DNA of 14,344 nucleotides from JACMLD01 sp964245425 (GTDB lineage: Bacteria; Bacteroidota; Bacteroidia; Chitinophagales; Chitinophagaceae). The notes under the pieces are model-generated. The model worked only from the letters and a program-made list of their open reading frames with translations. It was not told the origin of the DNA and ran no database searches. A program made the translations under genes and the position numbers. Numbering within the stretch: position 1 is the first letter of the stretch; the number at the start of each line of letters is the position of its first letter. The stretch spans positions 1-14,344 of the forward strand of contig CAXTMV010000136.1 in the NCBI GenBank assembly GCA_964245425.1, written 5' to 3'. Below, in pieces: positions 6,565-14,344 of this stretch.

Positions 6565-7113
6565 ATGTCCTATTGCAGCGCCATAGAAACCATGACGGGC
6601 GACAGAAAAGATTTGCACAAGGCCTATCACGATAAACTATACGGATTTCCCATCCACAACGATAATGAATTGTTCTGCCGCCTGGTGCTCGAAATAAACC
6701 AGGCCGGTCTCAGCTGGGAAACCATCCTTAAAAAAGAAGCCGGCTTCCGGAAAGCCTATCACAATTTTGATCTCAGGAAAGTAGCAAAATATACGGAAGC
6801 CGACAGGGCAAGGTTGATGGCCGACGCAGGTATCATCCGCAACCGCCTTAAAATAAACGCCGCCATAGAAAATGCGAAGGCTATCCTGCAGCTGCAAAAA
6901 GAACATGGTTCTTTTGAAAATTGGCTAACCTATCAGCATCCAAAAACAAAAGAAGAATGGGTAAAACTGTTCAAATCCACTTTTAAATTTACCGGTGGCG
7001 AAATTGTAAATGAGTTCCTGATGAGCATCGGCTACCTGCCCGGGGCACATACCAGCGATTGCAGGGTGTATAAAAAAGTACTGAAAGAAAAACCACTATG
7101 GGATAAACGATAG
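6565..7113 (+). CDS. tag: DNA-3-methyladenine glycosylase I
   Basis: Tag removes 3-methyladenine from alkylated DNA, starting base excision repair in the cytoplasm. The 182-residue protein has the family layout. Cys4 near the N-terminus, the AYHD motif (Tyr21, His22), LEINQAGLSW (Glu43, Trp51), DAGIIRNRLKI (87-97), KFTGG (141-145), and the C-terminal pair His162/Cys166 (HTSDC) are all present. By comparison with E. coli Tag (Cys4, His17, His175, Cys179), the zinc ligands are Cys4, His22, His162 and Cys166. Glu43, Tyr21 and Trp51 match the 3-methyladenine pocket residues Glu38, Tyr16 and Trp46. The ATG at 6565 places Cys4 as in E. coli. It appears monocistronic and ends 29 bp before the convergent sulfatase gene. 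Other alkylation-repair genes are not seen nearby. Confidence 0.95.
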   Translation: MSYCSAIETMTGDRKDLHKAYHDKLYGFPIHNDNELFCRLVLEINQAGLSWETILKKEAGFRKAYHNFDLRKVAKYTEADRARLMADAGIIRNRLKINAAIENAKAILQLQKEHGSFENWLTYQHPKTKEEWVKLFKSTFKFTGGEIVNEFLMSIGYLPGAHTSDCRVYKKVLKEKPLWDKR

Positions 7114-7142
7114 CGGATATGAAAAGCAGTTATTGCTAACCG

Positions 7143-8810
7143 TTATTTTTTGCCCGGCGCCGGAAAGACCTTATTTGCCTGCGCCCATTCATTCCACTTC
7201 TTTTCCAGCTCCGCTACTTTCCCCGGATATTGGGAGGCCAAATCATGCAGCTCCGTTTCATCGGTTTCAATATGGTACAGTTGCCAGGGTTCTTTGTTAC
7301 GGGCAACCAGTTTCCAGCCGTTGTACCGCACATAACGCGCACCAAAATGTTCATTAAAAAGCGCGGCATGTATCATTCGCGGCTTCCCTTTAAATACCGG
7401 TGCCATCGAAATACCCTGGGTGGGAGCAATGCTGCGGCCCTGGTAAACAACGGGGTACTTTGCCTTCGCCAATTCCGCAAAAGTGGCCATAAAGTCCATT
7501 ACATGCCCGGTCTGCCGGCTGATGCTGCCTCCTGGCAGGGTAATACCTGCCGGCCAGCAGACGATCATGGGCGTACGAATACCGCCTTCGTACGATTCGG
7601 CCTTTGCATAACGGTAAGGTGTATTCGCTACATTGGCCCAGCGAAGGCCAATGGATGCATAGGTTGTTTCGGTGCCGGGCATTAATTTCTTTTGTCGGTC
7701 GTATACAATGGGCCGGCCGTTGCGGGTTTGCCCGGGCCTGTCGAAGCCAGGTCCGTAGGCTGCACAGTCTTCCGGGCTGGCGCCATTGTCGCTCAGAAAA
7801 ATAACCAGTGTATTATCCAGTCGGCCGTTTTTTTTCAACGCTTCAATAATACGGCCAATGCCCTGGTCCATCCGGTCTATCATGGCGGCATGCACGGCCA
7901 TCGCAGCAGCGTCCCAGGCACTGTCGGGGTTGTCTTTCCAAGCCAGTTCATTGTTTACCCGCGGAGACAACGGCGATTTCAGCGAGTCAACAATGCCCAT
8001 CTGCAGCATGCGCCGGTAGCGCCGCACCCGTATGGAATCCCAGCCTTCATGGTAACTGTTTTTATATTTGTCCATATCTTCCGGCAAGGCCATCAATGGC
8101 CAGTGAGGCGCTGTTTCTGCCACGTACAGAAAAAAGGGTTTGTCTGAACGGCTCATTTCGTTGATATAAGCCACTGCCGTATCGTTAATGGCATCTGTAT
8201 GATAATACCCGGCTGGCACGGTTTGAACCGGCTCCGTTCCATTTACCAGCGAAAACGGATCGAAATAATCTACCACGCCCCAGATATTACCCCAGTATTT
8301 TTCAAAACCCCGGTTGGTAGGGTATTGGTTCAGCGGTGAAAACAGCGGGTGATCTGCCTGGTGGCTCAGCCATTTCATTTGTGCTGTTGCGGTAGCCTGC
8401 GCTGTTGTATTGGATACATGCCATTTACCCGACATGGCAGTATGGTAGCCGGCCGCTTTTAGCAATTCGGCAAGGGTGATGGTGTTTTCGGTCAGGTATC
8501 CCCGGTAGCCTGGCAGATCTTCATCGTCTGTCATATGCCCGATGCCCGCCGCATGGTTGTACTGGCCGGTTAGCAGTGCTGCGCGGGTAGGGCAGCAGCG
8601 CGATGTATTGTAAAAACAAGTGAATCGAATGCCGTTGGCCGCCAGGTAATCGATGTGCGGGGTGTGGATCTCGCCGCCATAACAACCGATGTCTGAAAAC
8701 CCCAGATCATCAGCAAGAATGAGTACAATATTGGGCCGCTTATCTGCCGGTTGGGATAACCCGGTTGAAAAAAAGACAAGGGCAAAAATGAGCGGCAGGA
8801 GAAATTTCAT
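7143..8810 (-). CDS. Secreted arylsulfatase (formylglycine-dependent, family S1)
   Basis: This 555-residue enzyme should hydrolyse sulfate esters, probably on a sulfated glycan, in the periplasm or outside. A signal peptide is clear at residues 1-20 (MKFLLPLIFALVFFSTGLSQ). Then come the metal-binding ADDLG (Asp34, Asp35), the sulfatase signature CCPTRAALLTG whose first Cys (Cys72) is converted to formylglycine (CXPXR), GKWH (Lys129, His131), and FLSDNG (Asp341, Asn342). I chose the ATG at 8810, not the one at 8852, because it puts the signal peptide at the N-terminus and avoids a 22-bp overlap with the upstream gene. It lies 20 bp downstream of the VOC gene, likely one operon. No sulfatase-maturing enzyme is in the window, so one must act from elsewhere. 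The exact substrate is unknown. Confidence 0.93.
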   Translation of the reverse strand: MKFLLPLIFALVFFSTGLSQPADKRPNIVLILADDLGFSDIGCYGGEIHTPHIDYLAANGIRFTCFYNTSRCCPTRAALLTGQYNHAAGIGHMTDDEDLPGYRGYLTENTITLAELLKAAGYHTAMSGKWHVSNTTAQATATAQMKWLSHQADHPLFSPLNQYPTNRGFEKYWGNIWGVVDYFDPFSLVNGTEPVQTVPAGYYHTDAINDTAVAYINEMSRSDKPFFLYVAETAPHWPLMALPEDMDKYKNSYHEGWDSIRVRRYRRMLQMGIVDSLKSPLSPRVNNELAWKDNPDSAWDAAAMAVHAAMIDRMDQGIGRIIEALKKNGRLDNTLVIFLSDNGASPEDCAAYGPGFDRPGQTRNGRPIVYDRQKKLMPGTETTYASIGLRWANVANTPYRYAKAESYEGGIRTPMIVCWPAGITLPGGSISRQTGHVMDFMATFAELAKAKYPVVYQGRSIAPTQGISMAPVFKGKPRMIHAALFNEHFGARYVRYNGWKLVARNKEPWQLYHIETDETELHDLASQYPGKVAELEKKWNEWAQANKVFPAPGKK

Positions 8811-8830
8811 TCCATATGATTTATGCGTTG

Positions 8831-9211
8831 TCACACCATATAGAACTCCCACTGTATGCGATCGATGTCTTTGAAGGCAACATAATTTTTTTGTAAAGTA
8901 GCATCGTGTTTTACACCTGTATTATCAACGCCGGCCTCCCGCAGGCCCTGTGCAAAACGCTTTAATTCTTCTTCAGACTCGCAGGCAATGGCCAGGTGAT
9001 CAGTACCAATGGTAAAGGGGTTGAAGCTTACATCCTCACCTGCCTTCTTAAAAACAATAAATACGCCCCCCACCGGAAACGCAAACAGGGAATCGTTCTC
9101 CAGCAGAATGGGAAAGCCGATAACATCGCGGTAAAATTTCTTGGATGCTTCCAGGTCGGTGCAACGTAAATTGACATGATGCAGCCCCGGTGTTTTTGGA
9201 TTGATTGCCAT
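8831..9211 (-). CDS. VOC-family (glyoxalase/bleomycin resistance/dioxygenase fold) protein
   Basis: This 126-residue cytoplasmic protein has the vicinal-oxygen-chelate fold in two beta-alpha-beta-beta-beta halves. The first half begins LHHVNLRCTDLEASKKFY (residues 10-27) and the second TDHLAIACES (70-79). Candidate metal ligands are His12, His72 and Glu122 (WEFY), in the usual places for the family. There is no signal peptide. It is probably the first gene of a two-gene unit with the sulfatase, 20 bp apart. The reaction cannot be predicted: glyoxalase I, lyase, epimerase and dioxygenase activities all occur in this fold. The pairing with a secreted sulfatase hints at processing a breakdown product, but this is inference. 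Confidence 0.85.
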   Translation of the reverse strand: MAINPKTPGLHHVNLRCTDLEASKKFYRDVIGFPILLENDSLFAFPVGGVFIVFKKAGEDVSFNPFTIGTDHLAIACESEEELKRFAQGLREAGVDNTGVKHDATLQKNYVAFKDIDRIQWEFYMV

Positions 9212-9326
9212 GGTTATAGATTTAATAATTTGGTTAAATATAAACCCTGGGGCGCAGATCGGCTAATTTTTAGTATGGCATCTACGTTAAATTGTTTTTT
9301 GCTTACCTTATGCAAAATTATATTGC
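9212..9326. other. Divergent 115-bp promoter region between the VOC gene and the Tat-exported protein
   Basis: AT-rich spacer between two divergent units. A CAAAATTA at 9313-9320 reads TAATTTTG on the - strand, matching the Bacteroidota -7 consensus, but no TTTG/TTG is found at the right distance. A weak dyad ATTTAA/TTAAAT spans 9220-9239. I see no confident promoter for the + strand gene. Confidence 0.35.
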
Positions 9327-11251
9327 TTGTCTTTACCATCCCGCAGATCATTTCTCAAAAAAACGGCCCTGGCCGGCGGCAGTTTACTGGTACTGCCTGC
9401 ATGGGTTAACGCAGGCCACCCGGTGCCCACGCCAGCACTATACACCCTCAGTGATCAGCTGGTAGCTGACTGGGGCAATACTTTGCTGGGATTGCAGGTA
9501 ACCGGCGCTGCATCGGATGCTGATTTCGGTGGCCTCCTGTCGCCCGATAACAAAAAGGTACCCGGCCGTTGCGGAGATGCCATCTACCCCTTCTTCTACC
9601 TGGNNNNNNNNNNTACCTGGCCCATAAAACAAAAGATCACAAATACCTTGACGCAGCGCATTCATTATACAACTGGATGGAACGAACCGTTAGCCAGCCC
9701 GATGGCAGCTGGCTGAACGAACCCGTAAAAGGTTCCTGGAAGGGCATCACCGTTTTTACCGCAACCGCACTGGCAGAAACAGTAAGACTGTATGGCAATA
9801 TGATGGAAAAGGATTTCAAATCGGCCCTTGAACACAGGTTGCAGAAAGCCGGCCAATACATCCACGATAATTTTTCTATGGATTATGGCAATATCAATTA
9901 CCCGATTTCCGCAACTTATTGTCTTTGCCTGCTGGGAGAATTGCTGGGCAACAGGGCCTTCACAGAAAAGGGAAAAAGCCTGGCACAACAGGCGTTAAAA
10001 TTTATTACGGCCAAAGATGGATTTATATATGGCGAGGGAACACCTTATTACCAGGCCAGTGCCAAGGGCTGCTTTGGCATTGACCTCGGTTACAACGTAG
10101 AAGAGTCGCTTCCGGCGCTTGTTTTATATGCCCGGTTCAACAAAGACGCTGAAATGATGGCTGCCGTTAAACGGTCCCTGCATACCCACCTGCAGTTTAT
10201 GCTGCCCGATGGTGCCTGGGACAATAGCTGGGGTACCCGCAATTTTAAATGGACCTACTGGGGCAGCCGCACGTCAGACGGTTGCCAGCCTGCTTTTGCG
10301 TTAATGGCCAGCCAGGATCCTGTTTTCTATACCGCCGCATTGGCCAATACCCGTTTGTTACAAGCCTGCACAAAAAATGGTTTGTTACAGGGGGGGCTCC
10401 ATTGTGCCTCGCATGGCATCACACCTACCATACACCATACGTTTTGCCATATCAAGGCACTCGTAACCGTTCTTACCCAGGCGGACGATCATCCATCGGA
10501 CATGTCTTCCGGCACCCTGTTGCCGCGTGCACAGGAATATGGCAAACTTTTTTTCAGCGATGTACAAACCTGGCTGGTAGCAAAAGGAAAATTTAGGGCC
10601 ACTGTAACAGGGTACGACCGAGAATATAAGGAAACCAAGAACGGTCACCCTACGGGCGGCGCACTAAGCTTGTTATGGCACGCTGATACAGGCCCATTGC
10701 TGGTGGCCAGTATGAACCAATACCAATTGTTTGAAGCCGGCAATATGCAACCCGATACAGATCCTTTGTCGATGCCCCTGACGGCACGGATAGAAATGAA
10801 AACGGCTACTGATACTTACATGAATATAGCCGATCTGAATGCGACCCTGCAAGATTCGGCAGACCATGAGCAGGTTACCATTACCACCCGTTCCAGGCTG
10901 GTGAACGGCAAGCAGGAAAATCCACCCACCGGTACGGTACAATGCCAGGTAAGCTATACTTTTTCTGCTGCCAAAACAACACTGGCATTCAGCTGCGATC
11001 AAAACGGCCTTTCCCAAAATATTCGGATCGTACTGCCAATTGTATCCCCTGCTACAGAAAGTGTAAAAAGAATATCCCCCAGGGTCATAGAAATAAAAAA
11101 AGAGAAGGCAACGGTACGCATTTCAGCTAACCGGGATCTTATTCTTTTACCTACCAGTGATGGCAGGGTTTTCAATTTTGTACCGGGAATGGAGGCGCTG
11201 CCGCTGGCGATTGATCAAAACGATGCGCAGGTGGAACTGGAAGTTATTTAG
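9327..11251 (+). CDS. Tat-exported alpha-toroid/beta-sandwich protein, putative polysaccharide lyase-like; interrupted by a scaffold gap
   Basis: Two frames separated by ten Ns belong to one gene. Merging the identical TACCTGG on both sides of the gap yields one 635-residue protein. The TTG at 9327 is taken as start: no in-frame ATG exists after the TAA at 9288, and it gives a compact Tat signal, SRRSFLKKTALAGGSLLVLP then WVNA. Residues of about 85-385 are helical repeats suggesting an (alpha/alpha)6 toroid (YLDAAHSLYNWMER, NVEESLPALVLYARF). Within it are conserved-looking aromatic/His patches: WDNSWGTRNFKWTYWG (merged residues 292-307) and HCASHGITPTIHHTFCH (353-369). The rest, about 395-635, looks like a beta-sandwich. 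This order recalls heparinase II/III-type and alginate lyases, but I cannot assign a PL family or catalytic residues. Divergent from a sulfatase, it may act on a sulfated glycan. It ends 13 bp from the convergent PKD gene. Confidence 0.7.
9597..9620. repeat. Seven-base duplication flanking the scaffold gap (contig ends overlap)
   Basis: TACCTGG occurs at 9597-9603 directly before ten Ns (9604-9613) and again at 9614-9620 directly after. Counting it once and dropping 17 positions joins the two frames without a shift, giving FFYLAHKTKDHKYLDAA. The Ns therefore most likely mark an unmerged contig overlap, not missing sequence. Confidence 0.8.
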
Positions 11252-11264
11252 CCGGCTGCTTGCA

Positions 11265-14200
11265 TTACCTGATCAACACTACCACCCCCTTTTTTTGCAT
11301 CGCCACTCCATTGCACCTGAACTGCAATATCCACACATATGTATCGGACAACACATACCGGAGGTCGTCGCCCTTTTCCTTTTCCTTGCCATCCCAGCCA
11401 ACAATATCCCGCAGGGTGGGGCCTTTTGATTCGTACACCATATTACCCGGCCGGTTAAATACCCTGAAATAATCTATTGGCGGATTGTCTTTATACCGTG
11501 AGACGGGCCTGAACCGATCATTGACGGCATCTTTATTGGGTGTAAAAGCATTTGGAACAAAAATGCTCAGGTTTCCGCATAATACTTCCAATACAACCAC
11601 ATCGCTGGCCACACAATTGAATTGATTGGTAACCGATACCCTGAAATGTTTTATTGTATCAGGGATACTGGTTGTAATGGCCGCGCTGGGGTCTTTTACC
11701 TGGTTGGCCGGCGTCCATTGATAGCTGATGACATCGGGTGAACCAATGGCCGTTAAAGTAACGGGTTCGGGACCTGCTGTTATAAAGGCCGGTACCACCT
11801 GCGCCGTAACCCTTGGTTTGGGGTTTACTATAATACTGATAGCTGCCGTCGCATTGGGGCAGGGATTATTTGAATTTGCCTGGATGCTGTAAACGGTATT
11901 CTGTGCCGGCCATACCCTGGCTTTCAGTGCTTTTGCATCCAGTATATTATAGTTCGGGCTCCATAAAACGGTACTGGCATTGCTGCTGGCATTCAATAAT
12001 ACGGTGTCTGTGCTGCACACGGGTGGTAAGGGCGGTATGCTTACAAAAGTGGAGTCATAGGCCCTGATGGTTATACTGTCGCTGGCCTGGCAACCTTCTT
12101 TATTTGTTACGGTAACACGGTAAACAGTGGTACCGGTGGCTGGGTGTGCCAGTGGCGAGCTGTAATCTGCATCGCTGACAGTGGCGGCCGGCGTCCAGTG
12201 GTAAGCAATGCCGCCATAGGCAGCCAGCTGCACAATGCTGTTGATGCAGATGGTAGTATCGGGGGCCGCATGTGCAACGGGCACCGGGTTTACCCTGATC
12301 ATTTTAGTAGTGCTGGCTTCGCAGCCATGCCGGGTTTGTACAGTCAAAAGAATTGAATGGTTGCCGGTATCGGAAAAATGAAGATCAATTGAAGTGGTGC
12401 TGGCAAACTCCTTACCATCTACCTGCCAGCGCAAAGAACTAACCGTGTCTTCGCTAACCACGCCGGAATTTAGCTGAACAGATTTGTCCAGGCAAATAGT
12501 CTCCCCGCCATCGATCCTTACAACAGGTTTGGCATATATCTTAATCAGCTTTCTTTGTATGGAGCTGTCTTCGCAATTATATTTTGTTTTGATGGTTAAC
12601 TTAACCGGCAGGCTGTCTAATGACCGGTAAATCTGTGGCGGGGGATTGGCCAGGGTGCTGGTACTGCCGTTTCCAAAATCCCAGAGATAGCTGGTAATGT
12701 CAGAAAAATAGGTGGTTACAGAACTATCCACAAACGATACGGTACTGCTGTCGCAGGCCTGCGGGTTCACAATCCGGAAGATGGCCCGGGCGGAATCCAC
12801 AAAAATAGTATCCGGTGATATTTTTTTATTGGGACATCCTTCTTTAGAATAATAAATGACCGAAGGCACATAGATACCGGCTTTTTGATAGGTAATATTA
12901 ATGACGGGGCTGTCTGCACTGGTGGTATCCTTCCCATTATCGAAATCCCATCCATACTGGGCAATGTTAAGGCCATTCACGACCCTGAGGGTTGCGTTAA
13001 AGGGCTTGCAGCCGGATCTGGGTGCGTCTACTACCAGGTCTCCCTTGGTACCCAGTATTTGTAATTGCCGGGTCGCAGAGTCCTTGCATTTATCCAGTCC
13101 TGTAACCACCAGCTTAATATTGAAAAGACCGGGATCATTGTATAAATGTGTCGGATTTTTAATGATCGATTTAATGCTGTCGTCGAAGGTCCAAAGGTAA
13201 GAACTCGCAAAGCTGGAGCTGTCCAGGAAATGTATCTGTTTTGCGGCGCACAACAAGCCGGTTTCCTGCATTCCGATAGCAGCTTTTACCGGAACTATTT
13301 TTATAAAATCTTTTTTGCTGATTGAATCCGTACAACCGGTGCTGTCTGTCACTTTCAGCTGGATGGTAAAACTGCCATTTCCGTTATAGGTATGGGTTAC
13401 CGCAGCACCTTTTCCTATTGAGTCATCCCCAAAATTCCAGAAGAAAGTACCGCCGCTTACGCTGGAACGCTGAAACAGCGCAATACTGACTTTACCGCAG
13501 TGCAATGTATCCGCGCTGCTGAAATCAGCTTTGGGATGGTATATTTTTATAAGGTTGTCTTTTGTTACCGAGCCGGTACAGCCTACCGAGTCTGTGATCG
13601 TCAGCTTTACGGAAAATAACTTTACGGGGCTGGCCGTGCTTTGGTATGTTTTAGGTATTACCGTATTCGAATGGGTGGTATCAAAAGTTCCATCGCCGAA
13701 ATTCCATGCCCAGGTTTTGATGGGTATATTATTATTCAGGTCTGAACTGTCTTTGAAAAAAACAGTCAATTTTGAATCGCAGCTGCTGGTGGATGAAAAC
13801 GTAAAGTTGGTTTTGGGGCCCCTGATCTGTATCAGCATCGATGGCGCCTGCCGGGTACAGCCGTTTCTGTCACGTATGCTTAGCTGAACCGTATACAGAC
13901 CCTGTGAAGGATCAGGATAAGCATGGGTAATGGAACCGTTAATAAAGGGCGCCTGGGTTTTATTAAACAAGGTAGGCGCGCTGCCGTCGCCAAAATTCCA
14001 GCTATAGCTTTCCACCTGACTCGAATCAATCCCCATGACAGTAAACCGGATACTGTCACCGGCGCAGGTAACTGGCTTATCTGTTGTAAATACCGGCATC
14101 ATACAGATGATCTTTACCGTTGTGAAAGAACTGCTCGTAAGCCCGGTTGTTTTATTGATCCGGTTAACCCGGATGGTATAAGTACCGATGGTGCCCGCGG

Positions 14201-14344
14201 GAAAAACAAAGCTGAATGGGTTGGGTGGATGGCTGCCGATGCTGCTGTCGCCAACCTGCCAGCTGGTTACTATAGTATTGGCAACCGTATCTGTAAGAAT
14301 AACCGTATTACAGAGATCGCAGGTTCGCTTTACCAGTATAACGG
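11265..14344 (-). CDS. Very large PKD/Ig-repeat surface protein with type B T9SS C-terminal domain, start outside the window
   Basis: The frame is open to the window edge, so the ATG at 14102 is internal; 1025 residues are visible. It is a chain of modules with a core Trp every 77-98 residues. Eight PKD-like units come first, with cores such as WNFGDG, WDFDNG, WDFGNG and WQVDG, most ending in a Cys such as NGC or EGC. Three Ig-like units with WTP or WSP cores follow. The last about 100 residues form the gliding-motility-associated C-terminal domain (FVPNAFTPNKDAVNDRF, YFRVFNRPGNMVYES, GWDG, KKGVVVLIR). In Bacteroidota this domain directs type IX secretion and surface attachment or release. 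The protein is probably an adhesin or extracellular structural protein; no catalytic domain is visible. The N-terminus, signal peptide and operon partners are not in the window. Confidence 0.9.
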   Translation of the reverse strand, partial: VILVKRTCDLCNTVILTDTVANTIVTSWQVGDSSIGSHPPNPFSFVFPAGTIGTYTIRVNRINKTTGLTSSSFTTVKIICMMPVFTTDKPVTCAGDSIRFTVMGIDSSQVESYSWNFGDGSAPTLFNKTQAPFINGSITHAYPDPSQGLYTVQLSIRDRNGCTRQAPSMLIQIRGPKTNFTFSSTSSCDSKLTVFFKDSSDLNNNIPIKTWAWNFGDGTFDTTHSNTVIPKTYQSTASPVKLFSVKLTITDSVGCTGSVTKDNLIKIYHPKADFSSADTLHCGKVSIALFQRSSVSGGTFFWNFGDDSIGKGAAVTHTYNGNGSFTIQLKVTDSTGCTDSISKKDFIKIVPVKAAIGMQETGLLCAAKQIHFLDSSSFASSYLWTFDDSIKSIIKNPTHLYNDPGLFNIKLVVTGLDKCKDSATRQLQILGTKGDLVVDAPRSGCKPFNATLRVVNGLNIAQYGWDFDNGKDTTSADSPVINITYQKAGIYVPSVIYYSKEGCPNKKISPDTIFVDSARAIFRIVNPQACDSSTVSFVDSSVTTYFSDITSYLWDFGNGSTSTLANPPPQIYRSLDSLPVKLTIKTKYNCEDSSIQRKLIKIYAKPVVRIDGGETICLDKSVQLNSGVVSEDTVSSLRWQVDGKEFASTTSIDLHFSDTGNHSILLTVQTRHGCEASTTKMIRVNPVPVAHAAPDTTICINSIVQLAAYGGIAYHWTPAATVSDADYSSPLAHPATGTTVYRVTVTNKEGCQASDSITIRAYDSTFVSIPPLPPVCSTDTVLLNASSNASTVLWSPNYNILDAKALKARVWPAQNTVYSIQANSNNPCPNATAAISIIVNPKPRVTAQVVPAFITAGPEPVTLTAIGSPDVISYQWTPANQVKDPSAAITTSIPDTIKHFRVSVTNQFNCVASDVVVLEVLCGNLSIFVPNAFTPNKDAVNDRFRPVSRYKDNPPIDYFRVFNRPGNMVYESKGPTLRDIVGWDGKEKEKGDDLRYVLSDTYVWILQFRCNGVAMQKKGVVVLIR
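11268..11579 (-). other. Type B T9SS sorting domain (gliding-motility-associated C-terminal domain)
   Basis: The segment starts at CGNLSIFVPNAFTPN and ends at KKGVVVLIR. The PNAFTPNKDAVNDRF start, the FNRPGNMVYES middle and the GWDG turn match the type B signal described for TIGR04131 proteins, which need not be cleaved in the same way as type A domains. Confidence 0.88.
12290..14344 (-). repeat. Tandem PKD-like modules (eight visible)
   Basis: Core Trp codons lie at 14259-14261, 13998-14000, 13704-13706, 13437-13439, 13191-13193, 12948-12950, 12681-12683 and 12426-12428, giving a period of about 80-100 residues. The modules have diverged from each other at DNA level, so this is a protein-domain repeat, not a recent DNA duplication. 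More copies probably lie upstream of the window. Confidence 0.8.

Noticed and set aside
7114..7142. Possible terminator between tag and the sulfatase gene
   Set aside because: There is a T-run at 7146-7151 and a 4-bp AGCA/TGCT stem, but the stem is too short to call a hairpin terminator.
8811..8852. ATG at 8852 as the sulfatase start, giving 14 extra residues
   Set aside because: It would overlap the VOC gene by 22 bp and place a non-signal sequence before an otherwise ideal signal peptide; the ATG at 8810 fits better.
9313..9320. TAATTTTG on the - strand as a -7 promoter element for the VOC-sulfatase unit
   Set aside because: It matches TAnnTTTG but no TTTG or TTG lies about 19-21 bases further upstream, and such a match is not rare by chance in AT-rich DNA.
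14100..14102. ATG at 14102 as the start of the PKD protein
   Set aside because: The frame continues without a stop to the window edge and encodes another PKD-like module there, so this Met is internal.
1..14344. CRISPR array, IS element, tRNA, rRNA or prophage genes
   Set aside because: I saw no direct repeats with regular spacers, no transposase or integrase motifs, and no tRNA- or rRNA-like sequence.

Overview
The window looks like chromosomal DNA of a Bacteroidota bacterium, most likely of the Chitinophagaceae type. The reasons are a protein ending in a gliding-motility/type IX secretion C-terminal domain (type B), a PKD-repeat surface protein, a CCPTR-type arylsulfatase, moderate GC, and mostly absent Shine-Dalgarno sequences. 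The assignment is inferred from gene families only; there is no rRNA or other marker here.

Layout. (1) Positions 1-1197, + strand: the end of an arsenic detoxification operon, with a 5'-truncated arsM (arsenite methyltransferase), an unannotated 41-residue membrane peptide, and a thioredoxin-type arsC whose start overlaps the peptide's stop. (2) Positions 1203-6271, - strand: a compact five-gene operon for a periplasmic molybdenum hydroxylase of the isoquinoline 1-oxidoreductase (IorAB) type. In transcription order it encodes a 2Fe-2S subunit, a Tat-exported molybdopterin subunit, a di-haem cytochrome c, the maturation factor XdhC, and a MocA-like molybdopterin cytidylyltransferase. Catalytic subunits, an electron acceptor and dedicated cofactor maturation are thus encoded together. 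(3) Positions 6272-6564: a 293-bp divergent intergenic region with three inverted repeats, one of them terminator-like. (4) Positions 6565-7113, + strand: tag, DNA-3-methyladenine glycosylase I. (5) Positions 7143-9211, - strand: a VOC-family protein followed by a secreted arylsulfatase. (6) Positions 9327-11251, + strand: a Tat-exported, probably polysaccharide-active protein (alpha-toroid plus beta-sandwich) divergent from the sulfatase pair. It is interrupted on paper by a 10-N scaffold gap that appears spurious, because both contig ends carry the same 7 bases and merging them restores one 635-residue frame. (7) Positions 11265-14344, - strand: the C-terminal 1025 residues of a very large PKD/Ig-repeat protein with a type B T9SS sorting domain, whose start lies outside the window.

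The sulfatase, the VOC protein and the Tat-exported protein plausibly form a small locus for a sulfated glycan; this is inference from proximity and family. Nothing resembling CRISPR, an IS element, a prophage, tRNA or rRNA was seen. The most promising little-described items are the arsC-coupled micro-peptide, the Tat-exported toroid protein, and the inverted repeats in front of the molybdenum hydroxylase operon.
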